The position numbers and the translations under genes were made by a program. Below are positions 41,822 through 50,658 of a DNA stretch of 64,000 bases, piece after piece. The notes below the pieces were generated by a model. That model was not told the origin of the DNA. It saw only the letters and a list, made by a program, of their open reading frames with translations, and searched no databases. Every line of letters starts with the position of its first letter. The stretch's first letter is position 1. This stretch comes from Neisseriaceae bacterium (GTDB lineage: Bacteria > Pseudomonadota > Gammaproteobacteria > Burkholderiales > Chromobacteriaceae): assembly GCA_027489245.1 (NCBI GenBank), contig JAIYAC010000006.1:124001-188000 (forward strand), written 5' to 3'.

Positions 41822-42400
41822 ATGACACAAGGTGGAAAACGCGAAGGCGCAGGCCGCAAATCACGCTTTGGTGGCGATAAAACCGTCGCCATGCGCGTGC
41901 CCGAGCCGCTGAAGCCTGTACTGGAAGGCTGGCTGGACGAATACCGCAGCCTGCGCAGCTTGCGCGGCAACAGCGCCGGCGATATCGCCCTGCTGGGCGA
42001 AGCCCTGAAAAACATGTCGCTGCCGCTGTTTGCCAGCCGTGTGCCCGCCGGCTCCCCCGTGGCGGCCGACGACCTGAAAGAAGCCGACATCGACCTGAAC
42101 CAGCACCTGGTGCGCAAGCCTGCGTCCACCTTTCTGGTCACCGTCAAAGGCGACTCCATGATCAACGCAGGCATACACGACGGCGACCTGCTGGTGGTAG
42201 ACCGCTCGCTGGAGCCGCGTAACGGCAAGGTGGTGGTGGCCGTGATCAACGACGAGCTCACCGTCAAGCGTCTGGAGCGCTCGGCCGGCCGCATCCGCCT
42301 GCTGCCGGAAAACCCCGATTTCAAACCGATAGAAGTACCCGAAGACGCCAGCTTCTTCGTGTGGGGCGTCGTCACCAATGTCATTCACGCAGTGGACTGA
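41822..42400 (+). CDS. umuD: UmuD-like S24 self-cleaving protein with long N-terminal extension
   Basis: A 192-residue LexA/UmuD-fold serine peptidase. The catalytic dyad is S112 (VKGDSMINAGIHDGD) and K149 (DELTVKRLER). The cleavage pair is A76-G77 (VPAGSP); spacing from cleavage to Ser and Lys matches E. coli UmuD. Before the cleavage site lie about 50 extra residues including KREGAGRKSRFGG and TVAMRVPEPLKPVLEGWLD, which may be a DNA-binding segment. No umuC follows, only a 49-residue gene. AAGGAG precedes the ATG. Confidence 0.87.
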   Translation: MTQGGKREGAGRKSRFGGDKTVAMRVPEPLKPVLEGWLDEYRSLRSLRGNSAGDIALLGEALKNMSLPLFASRVPAGSPVAADDLKEADIDLNQHLVRKPASTFLVTVKGDSMINAGIHDGDLLVVDRSLEPRNGKVVVAVINDELTVKRLERSAGRIRLLPENPDFKPIEVPEDASFFVWGVVTNVIHAVD

Positions 42401-42414
42401 ACAAGGAGCGCAGC

Positions 42415-42564
42415 ATGAACAAGCATAACGACCCGGTAAAAATGATGTTCCGCGACTGGAAGCGCCTGCCACGTGCCTTTCGCGCGGTGATCGAAGGCCA
42501 GCCGCAGGTACTGCTTACCCGTACCGGCCGCAGCTACTACGCCCCGGTAGAGTTTGTCGGCTAA
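42415..42564 (+). CDS. Small protein, 49 residues, in umuD operon
   Basis: Begins MNKHNDPVKMMFRDWKRLPR and ends in a strand-rich tail (QVLLTRTGRSYYAPVEFVG). A perfect AAGGAG stands before its ATG, 14 nt after the umuD-like stop. I do not recognise it. Position where umuC would be expected suggests a partner role. Confidence 0.65.
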   Translation: MNKHNDPVKMMFRDWKRLPRAFRAVIEGQPQVLLTRTGRSYYAPVEFVG

Positions 42565-42877
42565 GCGCGCCGCCCGCCCTAACGGCCAGGCTAGCCAATG
42601 GCCGCCCAGCCGCAGGCCAACACACAAGCTGCCGGCCACCTGACGGCAGCGCGACACACCCGCAACGCAGCAAAATACTGCCAGCGCAGCCTGCCTACTC
42701 GCCGCAGGCTTTACCGCCACACCCGCACAACCAGGCGCTGCGCCAGTACGCAGCCCTGACTACCGTGTCAGCCCGCCCCGGCCACCCCGGGGCCATGACA
42801 GGCCCGAGTTGGCCGCCCCCCGGCCCCTGCCAAACCGGCAGGGGCTTTGCTTTGGCCGGCGCAGCGCCGCGTACGGC
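42565..42877. other. Intergenic region, no supported gene
   Basis: 313 nt with no convincing frame. There is a weak stem at 42823-42845 (GCCCCTGCC and GGCAGGGGC, followed by TTTGCTTTGG), which may terminate the umuD transcript. A near copy of the repeat word (AGTTGGCCGCC) is at 42808. Confidence 0.45.
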
Positions 42878-43444
42878 TCAGGCAGCGGCCTGCCTGGCGG
42901 CAAACTCGGGTGCCAGCAGCGAAAACTGCAGCAGATCGTGATACTGCCCCAGCCAGAAGCCGGCATCGCGCAGCCGGCCTTCCTCGACAAAACCCAGCTT
43001 GCGCGCCAGCTTCAGCGATGCCGCATTGTCGGGGTGAATGCAGGCGTCGATGCGGTGCAGCTGCATCTGGTCAAAGCCCCAGCCCAGCACGGCCTGCAGC
43101 GCCTCCTGCATATAGCCCTGCCCCCACGCCGCCCGCCCCAGCTCGTAGCCCAGCGAGGCGCGCCGCCAGCCGCGATTCCAGGCGAACAGCCCGCAGGTGC
43201 CCAGCAGCGGCCCACCCTCGCGTAGCGCCACACCCCAGCGCGTACCCGGGTTGGGCAGCTGCCGCCAGCCGTGCCATACATCCACAATCTGCGCCATCTG
43301 CGCGGCGTCACTTACCGGGTCGGTACCGAACCAGCGCATGGCCTCGGCATCGGCAAATACGGGCAGCAGTGCCGGCACATCGGCCTGGCCAATCTGCCGC
43401 AGCTGCAATCGGCGGGTGTACAGCAAGGGGAAGGTATCGGGCAT
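42878..43444 (-). CDS. RimJ/RimL-type GNAT acetyltransferase
   Basis: A 188-residue GNAT. It opens LLYTRRLQLRQIGQADVPAL, has LGYELGRAAWGQGYMQEALQAVL (acetyl-CoA loop) and ends HPDNAASLKLARKLGFVEEGRLRD, the RimJ/RimL hallmark. It probably acetylates a protein N-terminus or small molecule. The start is taken at MPDTFPL; a repeat word lies 19 nt upstream. Confidence 0.9.
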   Translation of the reverse strand: MPDTFPLLYTRRLQLRQIGQADVPALLPVFADAEAMRWFGTDPVSDAAQMAQIVDVWHGWRQLPNPGTRWGVALREGGPLLGTCGLFAWNRGWRRASLGYELGRAAWGQGYMQEALQAVLGWGFDQMQLHRIDACIHPDNAASLKLARKLGFVEEGRLRDAGFWLGQYHDLLQFSLLAPEFAARQAAA

Positions 43445-43462
43445 GACGATCTCTGCAGGAAA

Positions 43463-43474
43463 AGGTTGGCCGCA
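43463..43474 (+). repeat. Uptake-like 12-mer, intergenic
   Basis: AGGTTGGCCGCA preceded by AAA, just upstream of the RimJ/L-type gene. Confidence 0.85.
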
Positions 43475-43650
43475 CAGGCAGGCGGGCCAGTGTACCTGGC
43501 GGCTTGATGATGCGGGCATGAAAAATACAGCCCCCACCCCTTCAAGGCCAAACGCCAAACCGCCGGCACACCGTGCAGAGCGCTACCAGCACTGCCGCCA
43601 TCGCAGCGGGCAGCGCATGCGCCTCAGCAGCCTTCCGGCTGACGGCAGCG

Positions 43651-44145
43651 TTACCCGGTGATGGTGATCGACTCGCACTGCATGTGGTGCATGAACTCGC
43701 GCAAGATCAATAAGCGGGCGGCAAACAGCCGGTCTGCGGGCAGCCCTGCCACCGACGCCGGCCGCCCCTGGATAACCGCTACCAGGCGCCCGAAGGTGTG
43801 CTCCAGCACATCACGGCTCAGCACGGTTTCCGGGTGCAGCGGGACCGCAGCCAAGCTGGCGATATCCCGCACAGCGCTGTCTTGCGTATGCAAGGGCTGC
43901 ACTTGCCCGGCCAGATGGCGCCAGGTTTCGAGCTTGTTTTCGATCTCTTCGATCGCGTACTCCACCTCCAGCGCACTGGGCGGCGCATGCTTGAACCAGC
44001 GGCGGGCAATCGACGCGACGCCGATATCCAGCACATATGCCTCTGGCTGCACCGCGGGGCGCGTGCGCGTCAGGAGCAGCTGGTCCGCGTCTAGCGTTAG
44101 CTGCCAGGCCCCCTGGTGGGGCTTGTCTTGCCAGTCTATGCGCAT
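43651..44145 (-). CDS. Unrecognised conserved-looking protein
   Basis: A 164-residue soluble protein. It opens MRIDWQDKPHQGAWQLTLDADQLLL, with a helical middle (PSALEVEYAIEEIENKLETWRHL) and a helical end (FAARLLILREFMHHMQ). No signal, membrane helix or known motif is visible. I choose the ATG with AAGGA upstream. It lies 14 nt after the esterase stop and may share its transcript. Confidence 0.65.
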   Translation of the reverse strand: MRIDWQDKPHQGAWQLTLDADQLLLTRTRPAVQPEAYVLDIGVASIARRWFKHAPPSALEVEYAIEEIENKLETWRHLAGQVQPLHTQDSAVRDIASLAAVPLHPETVLSRDVLEHTFGRLVAVIQGRPASVAGLPADRLFAARLLILREFMHHMQCESITITG

Positions 44146-44159
44146 GGTGGCAGTCATCC

Positions 44160-44864
44160 TTATCGGGCCGAACGCGTGCCCAGCACGGTATCGCACCAGG
44201 CAAGAAAGTCGCTTTGCATGGCGCCTGTCAGGGCATGGCCAGCAGCGTAGCGGTGGCTTTCGCAGGCCACACCCAGCTCGGCCAGGCGCTGTAGCGATAG
44301 CGCTGCCCAGCTCACCGGCAGCACCGCGTCGTCTTCCCCATGGCTGACAAAGGCCTGCAGCTTGCCCAGGCGCTCGCGGCTGGCCACCTGCGGCGCCAGT
44401 TCAGGCAGAATGCGCCCGGACAAAATGCCAAAGCCACGCACCTGCTCTGGCTCGCTCAAGGCAACGCTGGCGCTCATGATGCCGCCCTGGCTGAAGCCGG
44501 CGATCACGACCTGCCCGGCAGCCAGTCCATAGGCAGCCTGCACCCCGGCAATAAAGCCCAGCAGCAGCCCACGCGCCCGCTCTGCTTCTGCGGGGTCGAG
44601 ACGCGGGCCGTTTTGTGAAAAGGCCACGCGAAACCAGGCGTATTGCTCAGCGCCCAGCTGGATAGGCCCTTGTGGCAGCAGCACGAGAACCGACGGGTCG
44701 ATGGCGGCGGCAAGGTCGGCCAGGTTGCTGGCATTGCCGCCAACGCCGTGCAATAGCACGACGCATGCCGTGGGGGCGGCGGGGGCGGGTTCGCGCACGC
44801 GGTACGCTAAAGGCAAGCCGGATGCTTGCTGTAAAGGGCTAAGCTGTGGGGCGTGGTAAGGCAT
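44160..44864 (-). CDS. Phospholipase/carboxylesterase family serine esterase (YpfH-like)
   Basis: A 234-residue alpha/beta hydrolase with VVLLHGVGGNASNLADLA, nucleophile Ser in VIAGFSQGGIMS, acid in SHGEDDAVLP and base in AAGHALT. This matches bacterial carboxylesterase/YpfH proteins acting on short acyl esters. The longer open frame upstream has no family match. Confidence 0.88.
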   Translation of the reverse strand: MPYHAPQLSPLQQASGLPLAYRVREPAPAAPTACVVLLHGVGGNASNLADLAAAIDPSVLVLLPQGPIQLGAEQYAWFRVAFSQNGPRLDPAEAERARGLLLGFIAGVQAAYGLAAGQVVIAGFSQGGIMSASVALSEPEQVRGFGILSGRILPELAPQVASRERLGKLQAFVSHGEDDAVLPVSWAALSLQRLAELGVACESHRYAAGHALTGAMQSDFLAWCDTVLGTRSAR

Positions 44865-45102
44865 GGAGTCACCTGGTCTGGCGCGTATGGCCCGGGGGGG
44901 CACCACCGGGCAGCACGCGGCTAGCGTGCTGACGCACTGCGTTTCGTCATCGGCATGATGGCATGCGGTTTGCCCGCAAGCACTGGATTTGTTCGATATG
45001 AACTTGGCAAGCCGGCTGGTCTGCCAGGCCGCCAGATTGGCAAGGCGGCAGTCAGCGCGGTGGTGTGCCGGTAAAACCCACCCGCACGCTGACCGGCCTG
45101 GT

Positions 45103-45285
45103 TTAGCTACCGAACAGCTTGCCCTCTCCTGCCCAGTCCGACGGCGCCACGTCTTCAAAAATCACATAGATGTATTTTGCATCGGTACCGGTATGGCGCA
45201 CGATGCTGTCCGTGATATCGGCGGCCACGGCTTGTTTGGTTTCGGTTTCTTTGCCTTCAAACCAGCTGACACGTACTACAGGCAT
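45103..45285 (-). CDS. 4-oxalocrotonate tautomerase family protein
   Basis: A 60-residue tautomerase-superfamily protein. Pro1 after Met removal is the catalytic base (MPVVRVSWFEGKE); the ADITDSIVRHTG helix and YIYVIFEDVAPSDWAGEG end are typical of the DmpI/YusQ-type. Substrate unknown. AAGGAG precedes the ATG. Confidence 0.88.
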   Translation of the reverse strand: MPVVRVSWFEGKETETKQAVAADITDSIVRHTGTDAKYIYVIFEDVAPSDWAGEGKLFGS

Positions 45286-45307
45286 AGATTGCTCCTTGCA
45301 TAGCGAC

Positions 45308-45319
45308 AGGTTGGCCGCA
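45308..45319 (+). repeat. Uptake-like 12-mer, intergenic
   Basis: AGGTTGGCCGCA between the tautomerase and alpha/beta-hydrolase genes. Confidence 0.85.
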
Positions 45320-45346
45320 CGCGGCGGCCGGGGTGGTAAACAGCAC

Positions 45347-46366
45347 TCAGCGCGCCAGAAAGGCGTGCAGGTCCCGGGTAAAACGAAACGGGTTCTTGAA
45401 CATCAAGAAATGGTCGCCCTGCTCGGCACGGCTGTAGGTGTACAGCGTGGCATCAGGGATGACCGATGCCATCCAGCGCTGGCTGGGCAGGTTGCTGCTG
45501 TACTCGCCGCTGAAAATGGCGGTGGGCACGGTGATCTTGTGGCGCAGCACGTCGCGCCAGTCGTTGGTGGCGTGGTCAAACAGCACCTGGGCGGTGTACT
45601 GCGCTACCGGCGCGGCAACCGCCCGGGCAAAGGCACTGCTGTTAACGTAATGGGGCGAGTCTGTGGCCAGCGCCCGCTCGACCACTTTCATGTCCACCAC
45701 CTGCTGGTTGGCCGCATCGCCACGGGTAAAGGTGGCCACCATGCGCTCCGGCGAGGTAGTCATGCCGCCAGCGTCCAGCCGCTGCTGCTCGCTCCAGTCG
45801 GCGTGGGTATAGATAGACGGCGGCTGGTCAACAAACACCGCCTTGCGGATGCCCTGGGTACCAAACAGGTCGATATAGCTCCACAGCACCGCCGCCCCCA
45901 TCGACCAGCCGCAGTAGTCGGCCTGCTGCAGCTGGAGGTGGCGGGTAAACGCTTTCAGGTCGGCAGCAAAGCGGCTGATGCGCCCGCCGTAGTCCACCTG
46001 CTGCGACAGGCCCTGGTTGCGCGGGTCCAGCACGTAGACATGGTATTGCTTGCTCAGCAGGTACAGCACATTGATGTACTCGGCGCCGCTGGCCGACCAG
46101 CCGGGAACAAAAACCAGCGGCTTGCCGCTACCGGCTTCCCAGTAACGCAAGGTCACGCCGTCGTCGGTCTGGAACTGCTGTATCTGCAGGCCGGGGAAGT
46201 CTGACAGCCTGGCGGGCAAGCCCGGCTGGGGTTGCGGGAAGACAAAATCCTGCCCCAGCACCGACAGCGCAGGAGCCGCCAGCACCAGGTTGGCCGCACC
46301 ACCCAGCATCAAAGCGCCCAGCAGGGGCCGCAGCACACGGCGTGTGATACCTGCGGCCTGGCTCAT
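45347..46366 (-). CDS. Exported alpha/beta hydrolase
   Basis: A 339-residue hydrolase with an N-terminal signal or anchor (RVLRPLLGALMLGGAANLVLAAPA). The core has LVFVPGWSASGAEYINVLYLL, YVLDPRNQGLSQ, the nucleophile in YCGWSMGAAVLW and His in EQGDHFLMFKNP. It is likely periplasmic. It overlaps the upstream oxidoreductase gene by 4 nt. Two repeat words are inside (45706, 46287). Confidence 0.87.
   Translation of the reverse strand: MSQAAGITRRVLRPLLGALMLGGAANLVLAAPALSVLGQDFVFPQPQPGLPARLSDFPGLQIQQFQTDDGVTLRYWEAGSGKPLVFVPGWSASGAEYINVLYLLSKQYHVYVLDPRNQGLSQQVDYGGRISRFAADLKAFTRHLQLQQADYCGWSMGAAVLWSYIDLFGTQGIRKAVFVDQPPSIYTHADWSEQQRLDAGGMTTSPERMVATFTRGDAANQQVVDMKVVERALATDSPHYVNSSAFARAVAAPVAQYTAQVLFDHATNDWRDVLRHKITVPTAIFSGEYSSNLPSQRWMASVIPDATLYTYSRAEQGDHFLMFKNPFRFTRDLHAFLAR
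46287..46298 (+). repeat. Uptake-like 12-mer in hydrolase signal region
   Basis: AGGTTGGCCGCA; on the coding strand GCG GCC AAC CT encodes Ala-Ala-Asn-Leu of the signal segment. Confidence 0.75.
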
Positions 46367-46983
46367 ACTTTCACCCAGCCAGGCGCCACAGCCGGGCCCT
46401 GGCCCAGAAAATAGCCAAACTGGATGTTCATCAGGCCCACCGGCTCCAGCAGGCGGCAGTTTTCCAGGCCGCCTGCATCGACCGCCTCGAAACCGATGGA
46501 TTGCACCAGGCTAGCCAGCACGGCTTTGGCGGCGCTGTCATCCGAGGCCATGAACACTTGCAGGGTTTTATCAGCGCGCGCAGCGGGGGCGAGCAAGGGG
46601 GCAAAAATGGTATTGAATGCTTTCACCACGCGCGCAGCGGGCGCCCAGCGCTGCACTTGCTCACCCGCCGAGGTGGTGTGGCCGATGACCAGCTGCTTGA
46701 AGTCCGCACTGACCGGGTTGCAGATATCCACCACCACCCTGCCGGCCAGGTCGCCCGCCGCTGCCAATGCCTCGGCCATGGCGGCAAAAGGCAGCGCCAG
46801 AAAAACCACCTCAGCTTGCTGTACAGCATCCACCAGGCTATTGGCCGTGGCGCCCGTGGTGGCCGCCACCGCGGCGACTTTCTCCTGATCACGCCCGGCC
46901 AGCCAGACGTGATGGCCTGCCGACACCAGCGCGCCCGCCAGACCGCTCCCCATATTGCCGTGCCCGATAATGGCTACGTTCAT
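46363..46983 (-). CDS. F420/NADP-type oxidoreductase (NADPH-dependent reductase family)
   Basis: A 206-residue Rossmann protein like the NAD-binding F420-dependent NADP reductase family. It has VAIIGHGNMGSGLAGALVSAGH at the N-terminus and VVKAFNTIFAPLL and GGLENCRLLEPVGLMNIQFGYFLG at the end. F420 itself is unlikely in this lineage, so the substrate is unknown. AAGGAGCAGGTG precedes the ATG. It is divergent from a LysR gene, its likely regulator. Confidence 0.87.
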   Translation of the reverse strand: MNVAIIGHGNMGSGLAGALVSAGHHVWLAGRDQEKVAAVAATTGATANSLVDAVQQAEVVFLALPFAAMAEALAAAGDLAGRVVVDICNPVSADFKQLVIGHTTSAGEQVQRWAPAARVVKAFNTIFAPLLAPAARADKTLQVFMASDDSAAKAVLASLVQSIGFEAVDAGGLENCRLLEPVGLMNIQFGYFLGQGPAVAPGWVKV

Positions 46984-47061
46984 CACCTGCTCCTTGTTTC
47001 AACACAAGCGCACTATATGACTAGCAACCACAGCGGATAAATTGGCTAAAATTACCTAAAC

Positions 47062-47080
47062 TAGAAACAGGATATTTCTA
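47062..47080. promoter_or_regulatory. Inverted repeat in LysR divergent region
   Basis: TAGAAA-N7-TTTCTA directly abuts the LysR start codon, within the 97-nt AT-rich gap to the oxidoreductase gene. It is a candidate autoregulatory site. Confidence 0.45.
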
Positions 47081-47974
47081 ATGGACCGTTTGCAAAGCAT
47101 GGCCGTGTTTGTGAAAGCCGTAGAAACCGGGTCTTTCTCTGCCGCAGCAGACATGCTGGAGATGTCACCGCAGCTGGTGGGCAAGCATGTTCAGGTACTG
47201 GAGCAGCACCTGGGCGTACGCCTGCTGAACCGCACCACACGGCGGCAACACCTTACCGAGTTTGGCGAGCGCTACTACGAGCGGGTAAAAGACATCCTGG
47301 CTGACGTGGCGGCGGCAGAAAGCCTGGCCGAGGAAACCCGCGCCGTACCGCGCGGCAAGCTGCGCATCAACGCCCCGATGACTTTTGGCGTGGGCGCGCT
47401 GGCCCCACAGCTGCAGCGCTATATGTCGGCCTACCCCGAGGTGTCGGTCGAGATGTCGCTGGTGAACAGCTACGTGGACATTATCGAAGCGGGGGCGGAC
47501 GTGGTGTTCCGCGTGGGGGCGCTGGCCGACAGCAGCATGATTGCGCGGCCACTGGCGCCCTACCGGCTGCTGCTCTGCGCGGCACCGGCCTACCTGGCCA
47601 GCCATCCGCCTATTACCCACCCCAGTGAGCTGAGCCAGCACGAGTGCCTGCGCTACGCCATCAAGGAGCTGCGCGATCAATGGACCTTCGATGGGCCAGA
47701 GGGGCGCATCACGGTACCCATCAACGGGCGCTACCTGGTGGACACCGGCGAAGCCTTGCTACCGCTGGCGCTGGCCGGTTTCGGCATCATGCTGCAGCCG
47801 GTGGAGCTGGTATCCGACGCGCTGGCGCGCGGCCAACTGGTGCAGCTGCTGCCGCAATACACGGCGCCAGGCAGGCCATTTCATTTGCTCTACCCGGCAG
47901 ACCGCCGCATGACCCCCAAGCTGCGCAGCTTCATCGACTTTGCCCTGCAAGCCTTCGGGCCAGCCCCGGCGTAA
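47081..47974 (+). CDS. LysR-family regulator
   Basis: A 297-residue LTTR. The winged helix is MAVFVKAVETGSFSAAADML...LEQHLGVRLLNRTTRRQHLTEFG. The effector domain includes GKLRINAPMTFGVGALAPQLQRY and LALAGFGIMLQPVELV. It is of the CrgA/DsdC-like class typically placed opposite oxidoreductases. It probably controls the 46983-to-45103 genes. AGGA is 8 nt before the ATG. Confidence 0.92.
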   Translation: MDRLQSMAVFVKAVETGSFSAAADMLEMSPQLVGKHVQVLEQHLGVRLLNRTTRRQHLTEFGERYYERVKDILADVAAAESLAEETRAVPRGKLRINAPMTFGVGALAPQLQRYMSAYPEVSVEMSLVNSYVDIIEAGADVVFRVGALADSSMIARPLAPYRLLLCAAPAYLASHPPITHPSELSQHECLRYAIKELRDQWTFDGPEGRITVPINGRYLVDTGEALLPLALAGFGIMLQPVELVSDALARGQLVQLLPQYTAPGRPFHLLYPADRRMTPKLRSFIDFALQAFGPAPA

Positions 47975-48072
47975 AGTGCACTGGCGATCTGCTGGCCGCG
48001 CCACGTGATGCCGTGCAGGCTTGCCCCCGGCAGCGAAGCCGCCTGGCACCGCGCCACGGGCTGGATAGCATG

Positions 48073-48096
48073 AAAAAAGCCACCCGAAGGTGGCTT
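48073..48096 (-). terminator. Terminator of the sugar transporter gene
   Basis: AAGCCACC-CGAA-GGTGGCTT with the T-run on the minus strand, 15 nt 3' of the transporter stop. Confidence 0.85.
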
Positions 48097-48110
48097 GGTG
48101 TACAGGGCAC

Positions 48111-49334
48111 TTAGCGCGGGCGATAGCCCACCAGGCCGTAGTACAGAATGAAGACATAGCACAGCAGCGGCACGCCGAACGAAGCCAGCAGGCTGATATT
48201 GTCGGCCACGCTGGCTTGCAGCAGCGGCAACACGGCGCCACCCACAATGGCCATGCACAGCACGCCAGAACCGGCGCCGGTGAGCTTGCCCAGGCCAGCC
48301 AGTGCCAGCGAGAAAATGGTAGGGAACATGATGGAGTTGCACAGGCCCACGGCCAGCAGGCTCCACATGGCCAGCTTGCCACCGGCCAGCATGGCCACCG
48401 CAATCAGCAGCACCGACACCAGCGCGTTGAACGCCAGCACCTTGCTGGCGGCAATACGGCGCATCAGCGCACTACCCACAAAGCGGCCAACCATGGCACA
48501 GCCCCAGTACAGCGACAGCAGCTTGCCTGCGTCGGCCTGGCTCAGGCCGCCTACGTCGGGCTGCTCCATCAGGCTGACCAGAAAGCTGCCAATACCCACC
48601 TCGGCACCCACATACACAAAGATGCCTACAGCACCCAGTACCAGGTGGCGGTGCTGCCATACGCTGCCGGCAGGCTGGCTGTCCTGTGCCACATCATCGT
48701 GAATGACCGGCAGGCGCAGCATGGCAAAAACGGCGGCAATGGCAAACAGCGCGGCGGCCAGCATCAGGTAAGGGCCCTGTACCGAAGCGGCCTCGGCCAG
48801 CGCTTTTTCCTGCGCCGATACGCCGGTAACGTGCTGCGTACCCGCCAGAATCAGCACCGCGCCCAGCAGCGGCGCCACCGTGGTACCCAGCGAGTTGAAC
48901 GCCTGGGTCAGGTTCAGGCGGCTGGAGGCGGTGGCTACCGGGCCCAGGCGCGTCGCGTAAGGGTTGGCCGCCACCTGCAAGATGGTAATGCCGCTGGCCA
49001 GCACAAACAGCGCCCCCAGAAACGCCGGGTAGGACAAGCTGGCCGCAGCCGGGTAAAACAGCAGGCAGCCCGCCCCGGCAATACCCAGCCCGGCCACGAT
49101 GCCACGCTGGTAGCCCAGCAGATGCACCAGGCGGCCAGCCGGCAAGGACACCACAAAGTAGGCGGTAAAGAAGCTGAACTGGATCAGCGCAGCCTGCACA
49201 TAGCTCAGCGAAAACACGCCTTTGAGGTGTGGAATCAGGATGTCGTTCAGCGAGGTAATCAGGCCCCACATGAAAAACAGGGTAGTGAGTACGGCCAGCG
49301 ATTTGCCGTGTTGCGTCTCTCCATGCGCGTGCAT
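48111..49334 (-). CDS. MFS sugar transporter, FucP/GluP family
   Basis: A 407-residue 12-helix MFS protein of the fucose:H+ symporter branch. TTLFFMWGLITSLNDILIPHLK in helix 1 and LQVAANPYATRLGP with NLTQAFNSLGTTVAPLLGA in helices 4-5 are diagnostic of FucP/GluP (fucose, glucose/galactose). The sugar cannot be fixed. The ATG at 49334 has GGAG upstream. Repeat words are at 48483 and 48962. Confidence 0.9.
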   Translation of the reverse strand: MHAHGETQHGKSLAVLTTLFFMWGLITSLNDILIPHLKGVFSLSYVQAALIQFSFFTAYFVVSLPAGRLVHLLGYQRGIVAGLGIAGAGCLLFYPAAASLSYPAFLGALFVLASGITILQVAANPYATRLGPVATASSRLNLTQAFNSLGTTVAPLLGAVLILAGTQHVTGVSAQEKALAEAASVQGPYLMLAAALFAIAAVFAMLRLPVIHDDVAQDSQPAGSVWQHRHLVLGAVGIFVYVGAEVGIGSFLVSLMEQPDVGGLSQADAGKLLSLYWGCAMVGRFVGSALMRRIAASKVLAFNALVSVLLIAVAMLAGGKLAMWSLLAVGLCNSIMFPTIFSLALAGLGKLTGAGSGVLCMAIVGGAVLPLLQASVADNISLLASFGVPLLCYVFILYYGLVGYRPR

Positions 49335-49562
49335 GTATCGTGCTCCGGTGGTAATGGGCGAAGGCGCGCAGTCTAAGTTCAAGTAGCAATGTACTCGACT
49401 GTTTTCATGGTTTTTTATCAGTCCGCCACGCAGCTGGCTGATAAAGCCCAATACAAACAAAACCTTAAACCGCCCGCCCCCGTCACGCCATAGCGTGCAC
49501 CGGGCCGAGAGTGCGATATTGAATGTAAGTTTGGCGTAAGAAAACTACACCCTGCGCTGCCA

Positions 49563-49574
49563 TGCGGCCAACCT
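49563..49574 (-). repeat. Uptake-like 12-mer, intergenic
   Basis: Plus strand TGCGGCCAACCT near the 3' end of the LysR gene at 49595. Confidence 0.85.
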
Positions 49575-49594
49575 CTACGCGGCCGCCCGTCGTA

Positions 49595-50509
49595 TCACGG
49601 CGTAGTGGCCGCCTGACTGGCAGCAAAATACTGCCGCGCACACTGCACAAATGCCTGTACCAGCGCGCTATCCCCCTGCGGCCGCCAAGCCACCCCCACA
49701 CCAATAGACAGCAGCTCGCCTTCGGCAAAGTGCCGGTACACCACACCGCGGCGCCGGATCTGGCGCAAGGAGCGCGGTATCAGGGCGCCACCCTGCCCTG
49801 CCGCCACCTGCGCCAGCAGAATATGGTGCTCGGGCGGCTCCGGCACAAAACGCGGCGGGTGCGGCAGCGCCCGGAAAGCAGACTGACAAAAGTCGTAATA
49901 AGCCGGGTTCAGCGCCCGGCCAAACCAGAACAGCGCCTCGCCCTGCAAGTCGGCCAGCCTGACCTGGCGCTGGCTGGCCAGCGGGTGCGCCGCAGGCAGG
50001 GCCAGCATCAGCGGGTCGTCAAACAGCTTTTCCACCAGCAGCCCATTGGTCAGCGAGGGCAAGCCAATCAGCGCCACGTCCAGCGCGCCACGGTGCAGCT
50101 GGCGTATCAGCCGTATGGAAATCTGGCGCGACATGGCCAGCCGCACCCCTGGGCAGGGCTGTGCCAGCAAGGCAGGCCAGTCGGGGAAGATACCGCCATC
50201 CACCACCGTGGTCATGCCGATGCGCAACACCGCAGCCGAATCTTGCTGCCGCGCATGCTGCCGCGCGCTTTCGGCCTGCTGCAGCAGCGCCCGTGCCTCC
50301 ACCAGAAAGTGCACACCCGCCTCGGTCAGGCGTACGCCACGTGTATCCCGCTGGAACAGCTGCCGCCCCAGCAGCGCCTCCAGCTGCTGAATCTGCCGGC
50401 TAAGCGGCGGCTGCGTCATGCACAGCCGCTCGGCCGCCTGGCGAAAGTTCAGCAGCTCGGCCACCGCGATAAAGCACTGCACCTGCCTGGGTTTGACTAA
50501 GCGGCTCAT
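49595..50509 (-). CDS. LysR-family regulator
   Basis: A 304-residue LTTR. The HTH is QCFIAVAELLNFRQAAERLCMTQPPLSRQIQQLE, the CatR/BenM-like form, and the effector domain contains MSRQISIRLIRQLHRGALDVALIG. It is divergent from the double carboxymuconolactone-decarboxylase-like gene, with a 10-bp direct repeat between them. Confidence 0.92.
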   Translation of the reverse strand: MSRLVKPRQVQCFIAVAELLNFRQAAERLCMTQPPLSRQIQQLEALLGRQLFQRDTRGVRLTEAGVHFLVEARALLQQAESARQHARQQDSAAVLRIGMTTVVDGGIFPDWPALLAQPCPGVRLAMSRQISIRLIRQLHRGALDVALIGLPSLTNGLLVEKLFDDPLMLALPAAHPLASQRQVRLADLQGEALFWFGRALNPAYYDFCQSAFRALPHPPRFVPEPPEHHILLAQVAAGQGGALIPRSLRQIRRRGVVYRHFAEGELLSIGVGVAWRPQGDSALVQAFVQCARQYFAASQAATTP

Positions 50510-50563
50510 CCGTACACCTCGTTACCCCCGCGTTAAACCTTGCACTGGCCAAGACGCCATACA

Positions 50564-50587
50564 CAAAAGGTATCAGGCAAAAGGTAT
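50564..50587 (+). repeat. Direct repeat CAAAAGGTAT x2
   Basis: CAAAAGGTAT at 50564-50573 and 50578-50587, 14-bp period, in the LysR/CMD divergent gap. It is probably a regulator site or part of the promoter. Confidence 0.5.
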
Positions 50588-50658
50588 TAGCCATGCCTGC
50601 TTTGCGCAGTCTAGCGTATGTCATGCCGCTTCATTTTCATCAAACCCAAGGACACCGC

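Noticed and set aside
42598-42759. Short plus-strand frame (MAAQPQANTQAAGHL...) in the gap after the umuD operon
   Set aside because: No ribosome site, Arg/Thr-rich low-complexity composition and no family likeness.
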